The notes beneath the pieces were generated by a model that searched no databases, was not told where the DNA came from, and saw only the letters and a list, made by a program, of their open reading frames with translations. A program made the translations under genes and the position numbers. This document shows, one piece after another, positions 36,320-47,610 of a stretch of 64,000 nucleotides of DNA; positions within the stretch are counted from its first letter, which is position 1, and each line of letters opens with the position of its first letter. Source of the stretch: Owenia fusiformis (Eukaryota > Annelida > Polychaeta > Sabellida > Oweniidae); the NCBI GenBank assembly GCA_903813345.2, contig CAIIXF020000011.1:2812571-2876570 (forward strand), given 5' to 3'.

Positions 36320-37116
36320 TGATTGGAAAAGATGCTGTCCCATTTCTCATGTATTAACAGCTTGACGACTGGTGATTTGGGCCTCCATTCCATGTGATTA
36401 AATTCTCAATCCAGCCTAATGAGCATTTAATTTTGTATAAGGGCCGCTGTAAAGGTCACCTCATCATAAATTATTTTTCATCTGTATTATGACTTTAAGG
36501 TAGATAGTAGATACACGTGATGAGAGATTTCTTGTTATTTTCATTATTAAAATTATGAATGATTAATGGAATGGAAATACTTTTCAAAATTGTGGATTTT
36601 TACACGTCATGGTAGAATACCTTGTTTAAAATCAAACGAATATATTAAGATGTATTTTCAAATGACAACCCCCCCCCCCGCTGTTTAAATTTGTTTTCTG
36701 AACATGTGGAACTACACTAAAAATACACAATTAATATACTGGACAGTATTGGCGATCAAAATATGGGTCAGAAGCTTCTATGGGAAATCCTTTTGTCTAT
36801 CGTGTGTAAAATGATCATCGTATTTTGGTGGTAATACATGCATAACAACAATGGCGTTAAGTCCAGAAGTCGACTAATTAATAAAAAATAGTCAACAAGA
36901 CGGTTTACATAAATAAATGAACAGCATTATATGTAAAGGTGGTTTTCTCAGTTTTTCAAAAAAAAATTGGAAAAATCGCCCAAATTCAATCCGATGTATT
37001 CAAATTATGTATTCTACCATATTGTGTGCATATCCGCATAAATATTTTTTTAAATATAAAAAATGTCATTGATGGGAATAGTGATTATGAAGACTATAAA
37101 ACAATGCGAAACTACC
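36320..37116. other. Non-coding stretch
   Basis: AT-rich. A run of ten Cs lies at about 36670. An 81-codon Lys/Asn-rich ORF (36939-37184) runs into the MITE that follows and is not credible as a gene. Confidence 0.4.
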
Positions 37117-37120
37117 TTAA

Positions 37121-37485
37121 AGGTGCAATAATTAGTGCAGAGGGGTCATTCAACGATCATGGACCAGTGTCAAAATATATTTAAGTTTGGATATTTCATC
37201 AAGACTAACATCTATTTTTATTATCTACAAAGAAACCCCCTAGATAAACATTATTTTAGCTGGTATTCCTCTTGAAACATGGTGGATCTTAAAAATAAAA
37301 ATGTGGAAGTCCCCTTTTTGAAGCTTTGAACTGAATTTACACTTCTTAATGCTGAAATTCATAATTTATCCATACATTTTAAGAAAATAGGTATGTCAAA
37401 GAAGATGTTAAACCAAATGTTGCCTTGATAGCTCAGAAAAAATGAAAAAAACTTTCCTATTTTCTCTACAGTCCTTATTGCCCCT
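37121..37485. mobile_element. MITE flanked by TTAA
   Basis: The TIRs are 'aggtgcaataattagtgcag' at the left and the complement of 'aggggcaataaggactgtag' at the right, ~22 bp with a few mismatches. TTAA stands directly outside each end (37117-37120 and 37486-37489), the target duplication used by piggyBac and Kolobok families. It is 365 bp with no internal gene. Confidence 0.7.
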
Positions 37486-37489
37486 TTAA

Positions 37490-38148
37490 GATAATGCCAA
37501 AATGGCAGGTGATAAAATAATGAAGAATAGATGTAATAACTCAAGGGGTGTCAATTAGTATTTTATTACTATATTTATGTTCACGTTTATTATTCAAGTT
37601 GAAACGCTTATTTGCAACGTTGTATAATTTAAACAGTTATTGAACTTAAAGGAGGTATTTAACGCCAAAACTACTGTTTATGTTATGATAATTACTACAC
37701 AGTGTATCCTTTAAGAAGTTATTGCTACTAAAGTCTAAAACAAAGTTTCAACCCCGGGTTTCAGCTTGTGATCGAAAGACGTGCACATTTTTTTTACATA
37801 AAAGTGATTAGATAAATCAATCTATTCATTTCTATTAGCACACCCCTGTGCAAAACATAAAGAACATATGCACCTGGTTATACGTAGTATAAATCTACTG
37901 ATGTATATCGCTGTATTATTGTATCGCACACACCAAATAATATATTGTTTATATGTCCAAATATCGCCTGTGAATATAGAGTACTGTATGGACCAATGGT
38001 GTCGAATATTTAAAAAAAACTGAATATAAACGTTTCATTTTTCATAAAATTGGCGACACAGCTGGCTGGACAATAGAGGTAATCTGTTATTTGGATATGT
38101 ATGCAAACGTGCCAATTGAGAAAAGACAAATTAAAGCAAGCAAATGAA
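37490..38148. other. Non-coding stretch
   Basis: Nothing recognised. Confidence 0.4.
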
Positions 38149-38159
38149 ACATCTAAGAG

Positions 38160-38215
38160 TACGGTCACTCAGGAAGCCATGAACCCCAAATATCCCAAAC
38201 TATCACCTAATCTGT
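38160..38215 (+). mobile_element. Dispersed repeat family 'A', middle fragment
   Basis: 'aggaagccatgaaccccaaa' and 'tatcccaaactatcacctaa' match the middle of the family. The head is missing. Confidence 0.45.
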
Positions 38216-38287
38216 AAAAGGCTCGGATCGTTCCTCCATCCCCTCCAGTCAGGAAGCATGAAATAGGGCCATGCAATCTTTTCATAC

Positions 38288-38462
38288 TGAATATATAAGC
38301 GCAAATGCCAAAAGGGAAGGGTGACTAAAAACTTTAAAGAAACCCAACAAGAAAAGCAAACTGTAAGTGTAAATCTGTCATAAGAAAAGTAGACCCTATA
38401 TACCCCAAAACCATGATCTAACGTGAAAAGAAACAATGTCTAACATCCCCCTCCCCCTCCAA
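38288..38462 (+). mobile_element. Dispersed repeat family 'A', near-full copy
   Basis: The ordered blocks are all present: 'atataagcgcaaatgccaaa', 'agggaagggtgac', 'aacaagaaaagcaaactgta', 'agtgtaaatctgtcataag', 'ccccaaaaccatgatctaac', 'gtgaaaagaaacaatgtcta', then 'catccccctccccctccaa'. Confidence 0.8.
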
Positions 38463-38614
38463 TCGAGAAGATACATATACGTTTACTTAGAAAATAAATA
38501 GCTTGTAGGCATATCGTTTCCGATTCAGTGGTACATTGAAAAGTTTATAATGTAGATTGAATCTGGCATCTGGGTCTCCCTTTGTTACATGATTATCCCA
38601 ATCAGAGAGAGAAG

Positions 38615-38860
38615 CCGTGCATTCGTCCGTCCGTTCGTCCATCCGTTCGTTTGTCCGGACGATAACTCAAATATCGGTTGAGGGATTTGATTCAAATTGT
38701 AATTGGCTTATGATTTTTGATGTAGGACCTCTACTCAGAAGGAATTTTCAAACGTCGACAACTCAAATACCTTTAGACAATTTTTGTTCAAACTTTATTT
38801 TTTGCATGCTGATACCTAGTGAAAAGGAGCTCTGTGAAGGATGATTTTTCCAAAGTAGCC
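38615..38860 (+). mobile_element. Decayed repeat beginning with a cgtccgtccgtt microsatellite
   Basis: 'cgtccgtccgttcgtccatc' leads into 'cggacgataactcaaatatc', with an ORF of 75 codons starting with Ser/Arg/Val repeats. This layout (tetranucleotide run followed by a short conserved block) is common among non-autonomous elements of marine invertebrates. I treat it as a repeat and not a gene. Confidence 0.4.
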
Positions 38861-38869
38861 ACTATTATA

Positions 38870-40835
38870 AAAACATGTGTTGTTCTGTAGGATTTGCTAC
38901 TCCATGGAGTTGTTATTCTCTAGTTTTATGGCGAATTGTATTAAAATAATTTTTTAAATGATCATTTAAACTCTGATTCCAGTCTATTTACCAAAAACTG
39001 CTATGAGTACATGCCGAGGCGGAGAATTAACGTGGCACAAGTACATTCATTTACCAGTTGGTCCCATAGGGGTAGAGTGACATTTTCACAGTCGTCAGCC
39101 GCTGGGATTCCAGTTAATTTTGTGTTTTCAATCAAGTCATAATTCTTCTCTTGGAAATTACTTGTTGGAAAAGGCATTACGCAACTCATGAATAGAATAA
39201 TTAGACATTTTGAAATGACAAGTGAAGTTATTATGAGTTCTAGAGAACTGCGGAAGTGAGAGAGATAGGGTAATCGAAAGTTTCTGGGTTCAAGTCCTTC
39301 TATGGTTGAATGAATTAGCCATTTTTCATTGGAACTTATTTGTACTTAGATATGTATAACAATGAATGATTGTACATGATATCGGATTATCATCAGTGAC
39401 GATACCCAGATGTCTGCATTGTAGATTATACTAAACTTACAAGATATATTCTCAGAAAAAATGCATTTAAAAATACAATCTTACAATCAAACATTCGTCA
39501 GTTTTGACCTTGAGGAATAACGATATTTCTTATCTGAGAAATAGACACACAGACAGAAATCTAAAATCTGTTAACTCATGGATTCATATCGTCCAGTTTA
39601 GATAATGTATTTTGGGGACATGAGAGAGTTCATTGTAACTCAGCGGGTCGAATTAACTTGATTTCGAAATGCTCGTTGATCTATTGTGAATGTAGGCGTC
39701 TGGAAAATGAATATATGTATATAATACTACTCAGACATGCAGAACTGGCACATTACACGCAACTTCCAAAACAATACCAAGTGCTGTATACGAATTACAT
39801 GCAATTCCTGGTCGATATATGGCAAATTCTATGAATTTATACAATATCCTTATACATGTCATTCATGAATCTTGCAAAAACACTACTTAATTATACAGGT
39901 TTTGTTTTTTGGATGAGGCCCGTTATGACTCAATCAATATGTTAAAGTATACAAAAAGAGAGAGTATGGTGATGGAAAACACCTAGTCATTTACTCGCCT
40001 TTCAAACAATTTATAACACATTGAAATGCATGTAGGTATAATCTCATTTTTGAAGTCTGAAGAATGAGATTTCGATATGAAACACTTAACTTTTGGATAA
40101 TCTGATATGTTTCCTTTTAAGAACTCAATAGGGAATATCTCATAGCTCACTGACTGAATAGCATGACAGTAAGTTCATATGCATCAAAGATAAATGCACA
40201 AAAGGTTAAAGGTGCAACAAGTACTTTACCCATTACATATAGATTCAGCACTTTGGCGTCGGTGCTACATTCAAAATCGTTAACACGAGTAATTGTTCTC
40301 AATTTACGGGATTATTGATTGCAGTTATATTTTCAAAGTTGTTAGTTAAGTATAAATGATTAAACAGACTCGAGAGAGTACTCGTGCAACCTCGGTGATT
40401 TTTTCTAGTGCACGGAATCGTTTTCCAATCAGTTTATAATGCAGTTGTGACAGATAAACAATCATGTTGCCATACATTGTACACCTTGAATACAATATAA
40501 CGATTTATCATTTAGCATAATAGCGAAATTGACGTCCCTTTCAAAAATAAATAACATATTGAGAAGGTAATTGACTTATTCATTAGTTACCAAACGTTCA
40601 TATTGTTTGTTTCAAAAGTCACTACTGTACTTATAAAAATGTTGACTACGGGGGCGATTATGGGGGCGACATTGCGATGGTTTTTGACCCGTTGACTTCC
40701 CTGGATTTTGAGGTTTAATGTTCCACATTGTATGAGAGCTAACGTCTATTTATAATGTCACAAGCATTGTAGATGTTTATGAGCTTGTTTCACAGCTTGT
40801 ATTGTAATAAACCCAGCACGCTTGCTTGGTTATGT
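38870..40835. other. Non-coding stretch with a tRNA-like motif
   Basis: Near 39250-39305, 'gggtaatcgaaagtttctgg' followed by 'gttcaagtcc' holds a perfect B box (GGTTCAAGTCC) and a loose A-box-like part. A SINE head is possible. No gene otherwise. Confidence 0.35.
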
Positions 40836-40838
40836 GGT

Positions 40839-41192
40839 GTCAGATTGCTGTATTAATTCCTGAATGATAAAGATGTGGAGTAAGATATTGCTTTTTGGGT
40901 GCTAGATCATATTCCTGGATAGTGGGGTTTGTTTTCCCGTTTGTTCCATTTGCTTTTTGGTTGTTTAATGTTATTGCTGTTTTTTTTGTCAGATTGCTGT
41001 ATTTAATCCTGAATGATAAAGATGTCGAGTAAGATATTGCTTTTTGTGTGCTAGATCATATTCCTGGATAGTGGGGTTTGTTTTCCCGTTTGTTTTATTT
41101 TGATCTTGGTTGTTTAATGTTATTGCTGTGTTTAATAAAATACACTTTTGATATTTTCCCTTTGGCACATCCAAGCTTACATATCTAATAAA
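40839..41192 (-). mobile_element. Dispersed repeat family 'A' on the minus strand, internally duplicated
   Basis: A 149-bp unit is repeated in tandem (40839-40987 and 40988-41136), each with 'cagattgctgtatt', 'cctgaatgataaagatg', 'gatcatattcctggatagtg' and 'gggtttgttttcccgtttgt'. Read on the minus strand the second copy continues to the family head at 41140-41190 ('gtaagcttggatgtgccaaa', 'gggaaa'). Confidence 0.75.
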
Positions 41193-41194
41193 CA

Positions 41195-42422
41195 GTGGCA
41201 TTTGTATGACATTAAAGGGATGATATTGTTGAAATAGATAAATTATAGGTTATCATGCCATGTCACGTGTTCAAGACTGACACTAGTTCAAAATTTGGAA
41301 CAGGGGAAATTACCAGACAAGTGAAACAGCAATTTAAATGAAATAATGTGATGTTGTAAAGATGGCGTCAGAATTAGACAGCACGGTTAGTTTTATCTAA
41401 AACAAACTGACATTCCAGAAATATATGAGCTACTGAGAGTCTCAGACGTACACTCTCCTCCATAATTTTGGAATTTGGAAATTTATGACAAAGATGGTTT
41501 TATACCTGATCTAAAAAGGGATTTTCGGTTGCTATACTTATGAGGAGACGTGGTACATTATTAAACATTGCGATTCTTTTGACACCATGCTTAATTGATA
41601 GTCAGAATGCACGGTCATGGTCGGCTGGACCTTGTCATGAAATGAGGATATTATCGTAACCATGTGTGATGATCATTTAGGTCAGTTCTTAAGATAATGC
41701 AGTATTCTTTTTATCGTAATGACAATATTCAGCCTAGCTTAGCTTATATTTCCATTGCCATGTATTGCCATAAAGGCGACTGGCGAGCCATCTTGTATTA
41801 AAATCTTAGAAAATAATATTAGATATAAAAGATGGCCGCCACGATTGATCATTGTTAAATATGACTTGTAAAAGTACTAAAGATTAATGTATCTGAATTT
41901 ATCTGGTTACTTCTATTGTTCAGCTGTTTGAATATGTTTGAAATCAGAAATAACACTTGTATGCTATGTTCCATTCTCAAAGCAGATATTGGGCTGCTAG
42001 CTCCAAAAAGCAGTATATGCACTGGAGAAGGTCAATGCTCAATATACGTGTAAATAATAAGCGAATTATTTAGTACAGTATAGTATACGTATACACATGT
42101 GTAAATAGTATAAGCAACATATACCTATGTTAATATTGTATTTTGATACGGCGCTTCAGGAAAAATCGTGGTGGTCGTGGTTGAAATTGATTTAAATTCA
42201 TTTCTGTTTTTGGATATTACTATATGTATATTTTAAATCGGGTGCTGCTGGAGAGTCAGATGAGAAAGGGAACACACGTGCTATTTCAATCTTTTCTCCG
42301 AATAACATTAACATGCACATTATATATTATGTATTAAACACACAAAATTTAGTTTAGAAAACAGTCCATATACAGTAAAACGTGTGTAATCCGAGCAAAA
42401 ATGATAGAGACAAGTTGAAAGT
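41195..42422. other. Non-coding stretch with YY1-like motifs
   Basis: 'aagatggcgtca' (41361-41372) and 'aagatggccgcc' (about 41829) resemble YY1 sites and also give good Kozak contexts. The frames they open stop within 8-12 codons. I do not call an exon. Confidence 0.4.
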
Positions 42423-42427
42423 ACTAT

Positions 42428-43467
42428 CACGCCCGGTGATCGTGAATATGGGACGGAGGGGGGGAGCAGGCAATTTCTGCTAGGAAATTCAACAAATCTG
42501 GAAGATTTATTTTTTCAAGAAAAAGTTTACTTTTGAATTGCTAAATGGATAGGCGCACGGTATGGTAGAATATGTTAGGTTTTCTGGGATTTTTTCTGAA
42601 ACGATACGCATCTAAGGTATGAGATCTATTAAAAAAGGCGCAAGGCCATCAACAGGCACAAATCAACGTTTTTGCTATAAATCAAGCAACAATGGTCTGG
42701 ACGACCTGTAATAAATACTTGTAAGTGATGTTATCATAACTAAATTAATGTCATTGCTGAATTTATAAAATAAGTTTCCATATGTGAAATAAAAAATAAT
42801 CGAAAATAATGAATTTGGGACGGAGGGGGGGGGGAGGGGACGGAGGGGGGGGACGGAGGGGGGAGCAATATGTATATAAGACATGATTAGAGATGTTTCG
42901 CGACTTTAAGTCCTTTTACTCCAAATGTCCCCATTTTTCAGTCTCCAGGGGTATATCATCCAGTTTCTTACTAAGTTAATGAGTTCATTTTTCAAATACT
43001 AGAATTCGTGTGAAGTTGTTACACTTTAAAGAATTATTACTCCCCCCCTCCGTCCCCTCCCCCCCCCCCTCCGTCCCATTTTAATTATTTTTGATTATTT
43101 TTTATTTTACGTATGGAAACTTATTTTATAAATTCAGCAATGACATTAATTTAGTTATGATAACATCACTTACAAGTATTTATAACAGGTCGTGTAGTCC
43201 ATTGTTGCTTGATTTATAGCAAAAACTTTGACTTTTACACGTTGGTTGCGTTGCGCCTTTTTTAATAGATCTTATATCTTAAAAGAGTATCGGTTGAAAA
43301 ATAATCCTAGAATACCTAACATATTTTATCATACCGTGCGCTTATTCAATTTGCAATTCAATCGTAAACTCTATCTTGAAAAAATAATTTTACCAGATTT
43401 GTTGAATTTTCTAGCGGAAATTGCCTGCTCCCCCCCCTCCGTCCCATTTTCACGATCACCGGGTGTG
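42428..43467. mobile_element. 1.04-kb foldback element with ~410-bp arms, 5-bp target duplication ACTAT
   Basis: The left arm (42428 to ~42840) is complementary to the right arm (~43035 to 43467) along its whole length, with scattered mismatches. Examples are 'tcatgg'-type outer ends, 'gcaatttctgctaggaaatt', 'gaatttataaaataagtttc' and 'aaaaaataatcgaaaataat'. The termini are CACGCCCGGTGATCGTG...CACGATCACCGGGTGTG, and ACTAT flanks both sides (42423-42427; 43468-43472). G-rich runs (gggacggagggggg) occur both near the tips and next to the ~190-bp spacer. There is no coding sequence. The 94-codon ORF in the right arm is incidental. Confidence 0.92.
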
Positions 43468-43618
43468 ACTATAGAAGTGGAAATTTTGCCGACCAGATTG
43501 CCTTTAAATTAGTAGTTACGATATATTTGCTCTAATACAGTAATTCCCTGTCATGAATTTCTAAAAAATGTTCCATTAGAAGACCGTTCCAATAAACCTT
43601 GACACATTTTGATAAGCT

Positions 43619-44012
43619 GGATTGATGATGCCATAGGTTTAAGGTATAAATTGGTCAAGGTAAAAATATGCCAACGTTTTGCTTATTTTGAAAAGGTACA
43701 ACTTAATAACATTATAAATCTAGCCAATACACTGTATATCATAGCTTTCTTGATATACCAAAAGGTGGAAGAGTTTATCGGAAAGTTATTTTCTAACTGT
43801 TTATTCTACATTTACATTTTGGTATATACGTTGGATTGATGATGTCATGTGTTGTAGGTAAAAATTGATCCAGGTAAAAATATGCTAACTTTTTGCTGGT
43901 TTTTAAAAGGTACAACCAATGACATAACCAATTACAATATATTATAGCTTTCTGGATATACCAAAAGATGGCAGGTTTTTGGAAAGTTATTTTCTGACTT
44001 TATTTCTGGATA
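43619..44012. repeat. 214-bp tandem duplication
   Basis: The second copy starts at 43833. Shared blocks: 'ggattgatgatg', 'ggtaaaaatatgc', 'aaaaggtacaac', 'atatcatagctttc/tattatagctttc', 'gatataccaaaag', and 'ggaaagttattttctgac'. The copies are ~80% similar by eye. Confidence 0.8.
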
Positions 44013-45950
44013 AGAAAATATGATTATTCTATATGTTACATCTTCAATGATTGTATAATTATCTAATCAAGTATCTTAATTACGTTTTTAATGAAAATAG
44101 CATTGCAAATGAAACATTGGAACATTGGTATACTTTTGTAGAAGGTGGCTTATCGTTTTATATTCTCTATCCTGAAAATATTCAATAAATAGTGCGAGAT
44201 TGTGTTATTTGGAGGATAGGTTGTAAATATATGTGTTTTACAAAATGATGTGTTATTTGCCTAGTTCTAGAGTATTGTGTATGTTTGTAATATAAATATG
44301 AATATCAAATATGTTAGTAACTGCAAATATTAAATATAAAAAGTGAAATGGGATACACCGAATACTAACAGTAGTTTGTTTAATAAATGTGCTTTTACAA
44401 TACAGACGAGGTGATTTCTTTGAATTTTACAATTATTTTCATTTTCATTTGAATCATTTCCGTGAAATATTTATTAAGGATTGAAAGTATGATTTGCTTT
44501 TGGGAGGGCTCCCCCAGAATGGCCATTGAAATTTTGTGTCTCTCAATCAAACAAAATATATTATCATCTATTGTATTACATGTCCTCTATACTCTTCCGA
44601 TCGCATCCTCTGTTCATATCGCACCGAGTTGGATTTTATATCGATATACATACCAGTTCGGTGTGCCCTTGTAAGGTAAGATACCAATCTCCTTGGAGCA
44701 TTTCGTTCAGAGCAATCATGCTTTAATCGTTCACACATGAGTGAACCGAACGAATTGCTAGGGAATATGGCGACATGCCACTGAACGTTCGGAGATTGAT
44801 TATAAATAGGGTGATGAAAATGACTCTCCTACTACAACGTTGCCGATTAATTTAGACGCGTAAGCATAGATTTAGGTGAATAAACATGATATTTGTCTGA
44901 TTGATGTAGTGTACCTGAAGATCGGACATGCAATTCTGCATGCAGCAACTACTACTGTATTGTAGGGCAATAGACTAAACTGCCATCTTTAAGTCCCGTC
45001 AGTCTCGTATTAGGACCTATGTAAACTACACTTTGATACTTGTAATCGGTTTCGGGTTTTATAGATGTCACTAATGCACGATGAATAAAAAATGTTTTCC
45101 ATTCCTGTGTTGAAGAGAGTTTAATTGTCTCAGAAGGATTGTTGTCCTACAATCAGTGGAAGTGAAAATGTTAGAATATCATACTTCAATGGATTTCGAT
45201 ATTGGATTTTTTCCGTCCCACATCATTTGAGAATAAACGTCCTATTATATGTATACTAGTATTTACAACTATTTTTGATGTTGTCAGTATTGGTTTATCT
45301 GTTTACATTATTCTTTAACAAATATTGTAATGGCTTCTGTGTGAATGAAATGTGCATTATTGTTATGGTCATGGATAGCCATTTTGCTAATTAACACTCA
45401 TAATTTCGATAGGCCACATTATTTAGGTTAAGTTTAAGTAAACAAAAACAATGGAAAAACTCCAAGTGAAAATTGGCATTCGAAGCAGGAAAGTATTAAA
45501 TCTTTGGCAAGTTCTATCAAACGTTTTGTGTTTCAAATGGAATAAAGCAACACAAGTCAAAGGTTTGACTACATAATAAATTACAAAACTATATTTATGT
45601 GTGAAAGTAGCGATTTTTGAACTAAGAAGAATGAACTCCTTCGTAGTATCATTTTACATACAGACATGATTTACAATAATTTGATTTTAACATAGCTACG
45701 CAAGTATAAGGACTTTCTGATATTTCAGATGAGGCTAAAGCGAAGTATTGCTGCACTTACCCATAGTTTTTTTCTCAGGTTTTCATAACAAACTCCATTC
45801 ATCAAATTATTTATTAAAATATTGATGTTTCGCATCATGCGTTAATCCCATCATATAGCGTTTGGTTCAGTGCAATCGTGAATCTTTGCCTTGTTGGGAA
45901 CGCACTGAACGAACTGCTACTGCGACGGAGATTTACATTAACATGCGTTA
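44013..45950. other. Non-coding stretch with two small related hairpins
   Basis: Short sequences near 44700-44757 and 45860-45925 share 'gttcag.gcaatc.tga' and, inverted, 'tgaacgaa.tgcta'. They are probably two remnants of one small inverted-repeat element. No gene. Confidence 0.4.
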
Positions 45951-45956
45951 TCTTAA

Positions 45957-46310
45957 GGATGTTCCCTGGTCAGATAGGAAAATATTCAATAGTATTTAAC
46001 TTTTTCTCAAAAATGGTTTTCTGGGATTCTCACGGGCAACAAAGAATATTAAAACTTTAAAAACCATATGTTAGTGTGCTTTTTTCTGAGCAAGAGGCCT
46101 CTAAAGTGTCAATATTTGACAAAAGTGGGCGTGGCACTTTCTCATTGAAACCCATGTTAAAAATCAGGTTTTCACCCCAAAACACACTTTTGAATATTTA
46201 ACTTTTTCTTAAACTCACAGAAACACTTAGTTATGCTATGTACTTCACATTTTGAAAAGAAAAATTAGGGGTTGGTGTTCATCGTTTTCAACTTCGTCCA
46301 GGGAACATCC
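45957..46310. mobile_element. MITE flanked by TTAA, 354 bp
   Basis: Inverted ends 'ggatgttccctgg' (left) and 'ccagggaacatcc' (right) lie directly inside TTAA at 45953-45956 and 46311-46314. Internal phrase 'atatttaactttttct' occurs twice, once per half. The 60-codon ORF entering from 45878 is incidental. Confidence 0.85.
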
Positions 46311-46314
46311 TTAA

Positions 46315-47350
46315 TCATTTTAATTACCGGGCACATGTTTAACTGCGTATACATTTAACTCAGATGTATAATCCATAATTATTGTGCTCAGCTCATTTGA
46401 TAATTGGACGATTAATAATGAGAATACATCCATAGTTCGGCAAGCACGATTAGCTAAATCTAATTTTAAAAAACTTGTCTAGTTTAAATATTATACAAAA
46501 AACAAAGATCAAAGAAAACTTCAAAGCTAAATTTTTCAATGGCGTAGTTGCAGGGGTTAATTTGTAATGGGATTTGTTCTTACTTACTGCGTAAAATATA
46601 CATTTGAATCACCACTTGCTGGCAAATGGTCACTTATTGTATAAAAGTACATATTGGTATAACACATACGCGCTTGCACACCTGCACTAACCCAAAAAAG
46701 TTTGGGAACCACCACCCATTTGATAACGCTGGGAATCCCATTTTTGTGTAAGGCGATTTAAAAACGGTTATCAAATTTTCACGTTGGTGAAAGTTCAAAG
46801 GAAAATTTAAAGGCAGAATCAGATCTATGGGGGTGGCAAAATGTACAATTGACCTACCAATCTATTCCTTACTATCTCAAATACAATATCTCCTAAAAGA
46901 TTCACAATCTGGCATAAATTGGTGAAATTATGATGGACTTAAAGTGCAAAAATGGGTGAAAATGTTTAAATTCTCCCAAATAATAAGAATGGTAACCATT
47001 CTTATAGAAAAATAATACATTATTGTAAAAATCTTTAATTTTCCTAAATAAAGTGTGCACTTTTGGGACGTTTAGAAAATAGACATGACAAGGAATGACA
47101 TGAGCCAGGAATATTCTAAAATTGAAGCAATCTTTTTGTTAGGCTGCTCACTAGATCCAATTCTCTCTTTAAACAGATGCCAAGTTGTTTTAGTGTTCTA
47201 TTAACAGGAAATCGTAGTTACCAAACGTTTATAGGATTGTCACATAACTTTCTCTAATCATGTAAGTGATCAAAAACAGATTTATGCAATTCCAATTTTC
47301 TTTCAGGTCACTATCATTTCAAGAAATGCCCATTTGCTGATATATCTTAT
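46315..47350. other. Non-coding stretch
   Basis: No gene. A short perfect inverted pair 'aagaatggtaaccattctt' lies at about 46985-47003. Confidence 0.4.
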
Positions 47351-47351
47351 T

Positions 47352-47610
47352 ATCCTATGCCAAGTAGAGTTTTAGGGAGATAAATTGGTAAGATATATCC
47401 CGTATCCTGATTTTGAGGTTTCCATATCCAGAACCTCCATATCTCCCGCCATATCTCCCGCTTCGGTCCATATCTCCCCGCTTCGGTGCATATCTTCCCG
47501 CTTCCGGTAAGTAATGGAAATGCAATACAATGACTTTGCATATGAATGATTTGTTTATTTTTACTATTGAAATGGCCATATGTCCCTGAAAACTCTACTT
47601 GGTATAGGAT
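47352..47610. mobile_element. MITE with 27-bp TIRs and internal tandem motif
   Basis: The left end 'atcctatgccaagtagagtt' + 'ttaggga' and the right end 'tccctgaaaactctacttgg' + 'tataggat' are inverted copies. Inside is a short tandem of 'catatctcccgcttcggt' variants (four copies at about 47437-47510). The 105- and 74-codon minus ORFs derive from this tandem (RYG/GRYG-type repeats). Confidence 0.8.

Noticed and set aside
41356-41380. ATGGCGTCAGAATTAGACAG with good Kozak context followed by a donor-like gttag
   Set aside because: Stops after a dozen codons if unspliced and no downstream exon can be identified; the AAGATGGC core is a common YY1-like or repeat motif.
43228-43512. 94-codon ORF in the right arm of the foldback
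   Set aside because: The inverted left arm does not preserve the frame and the sequence is arm DNA plus a G/C tract.
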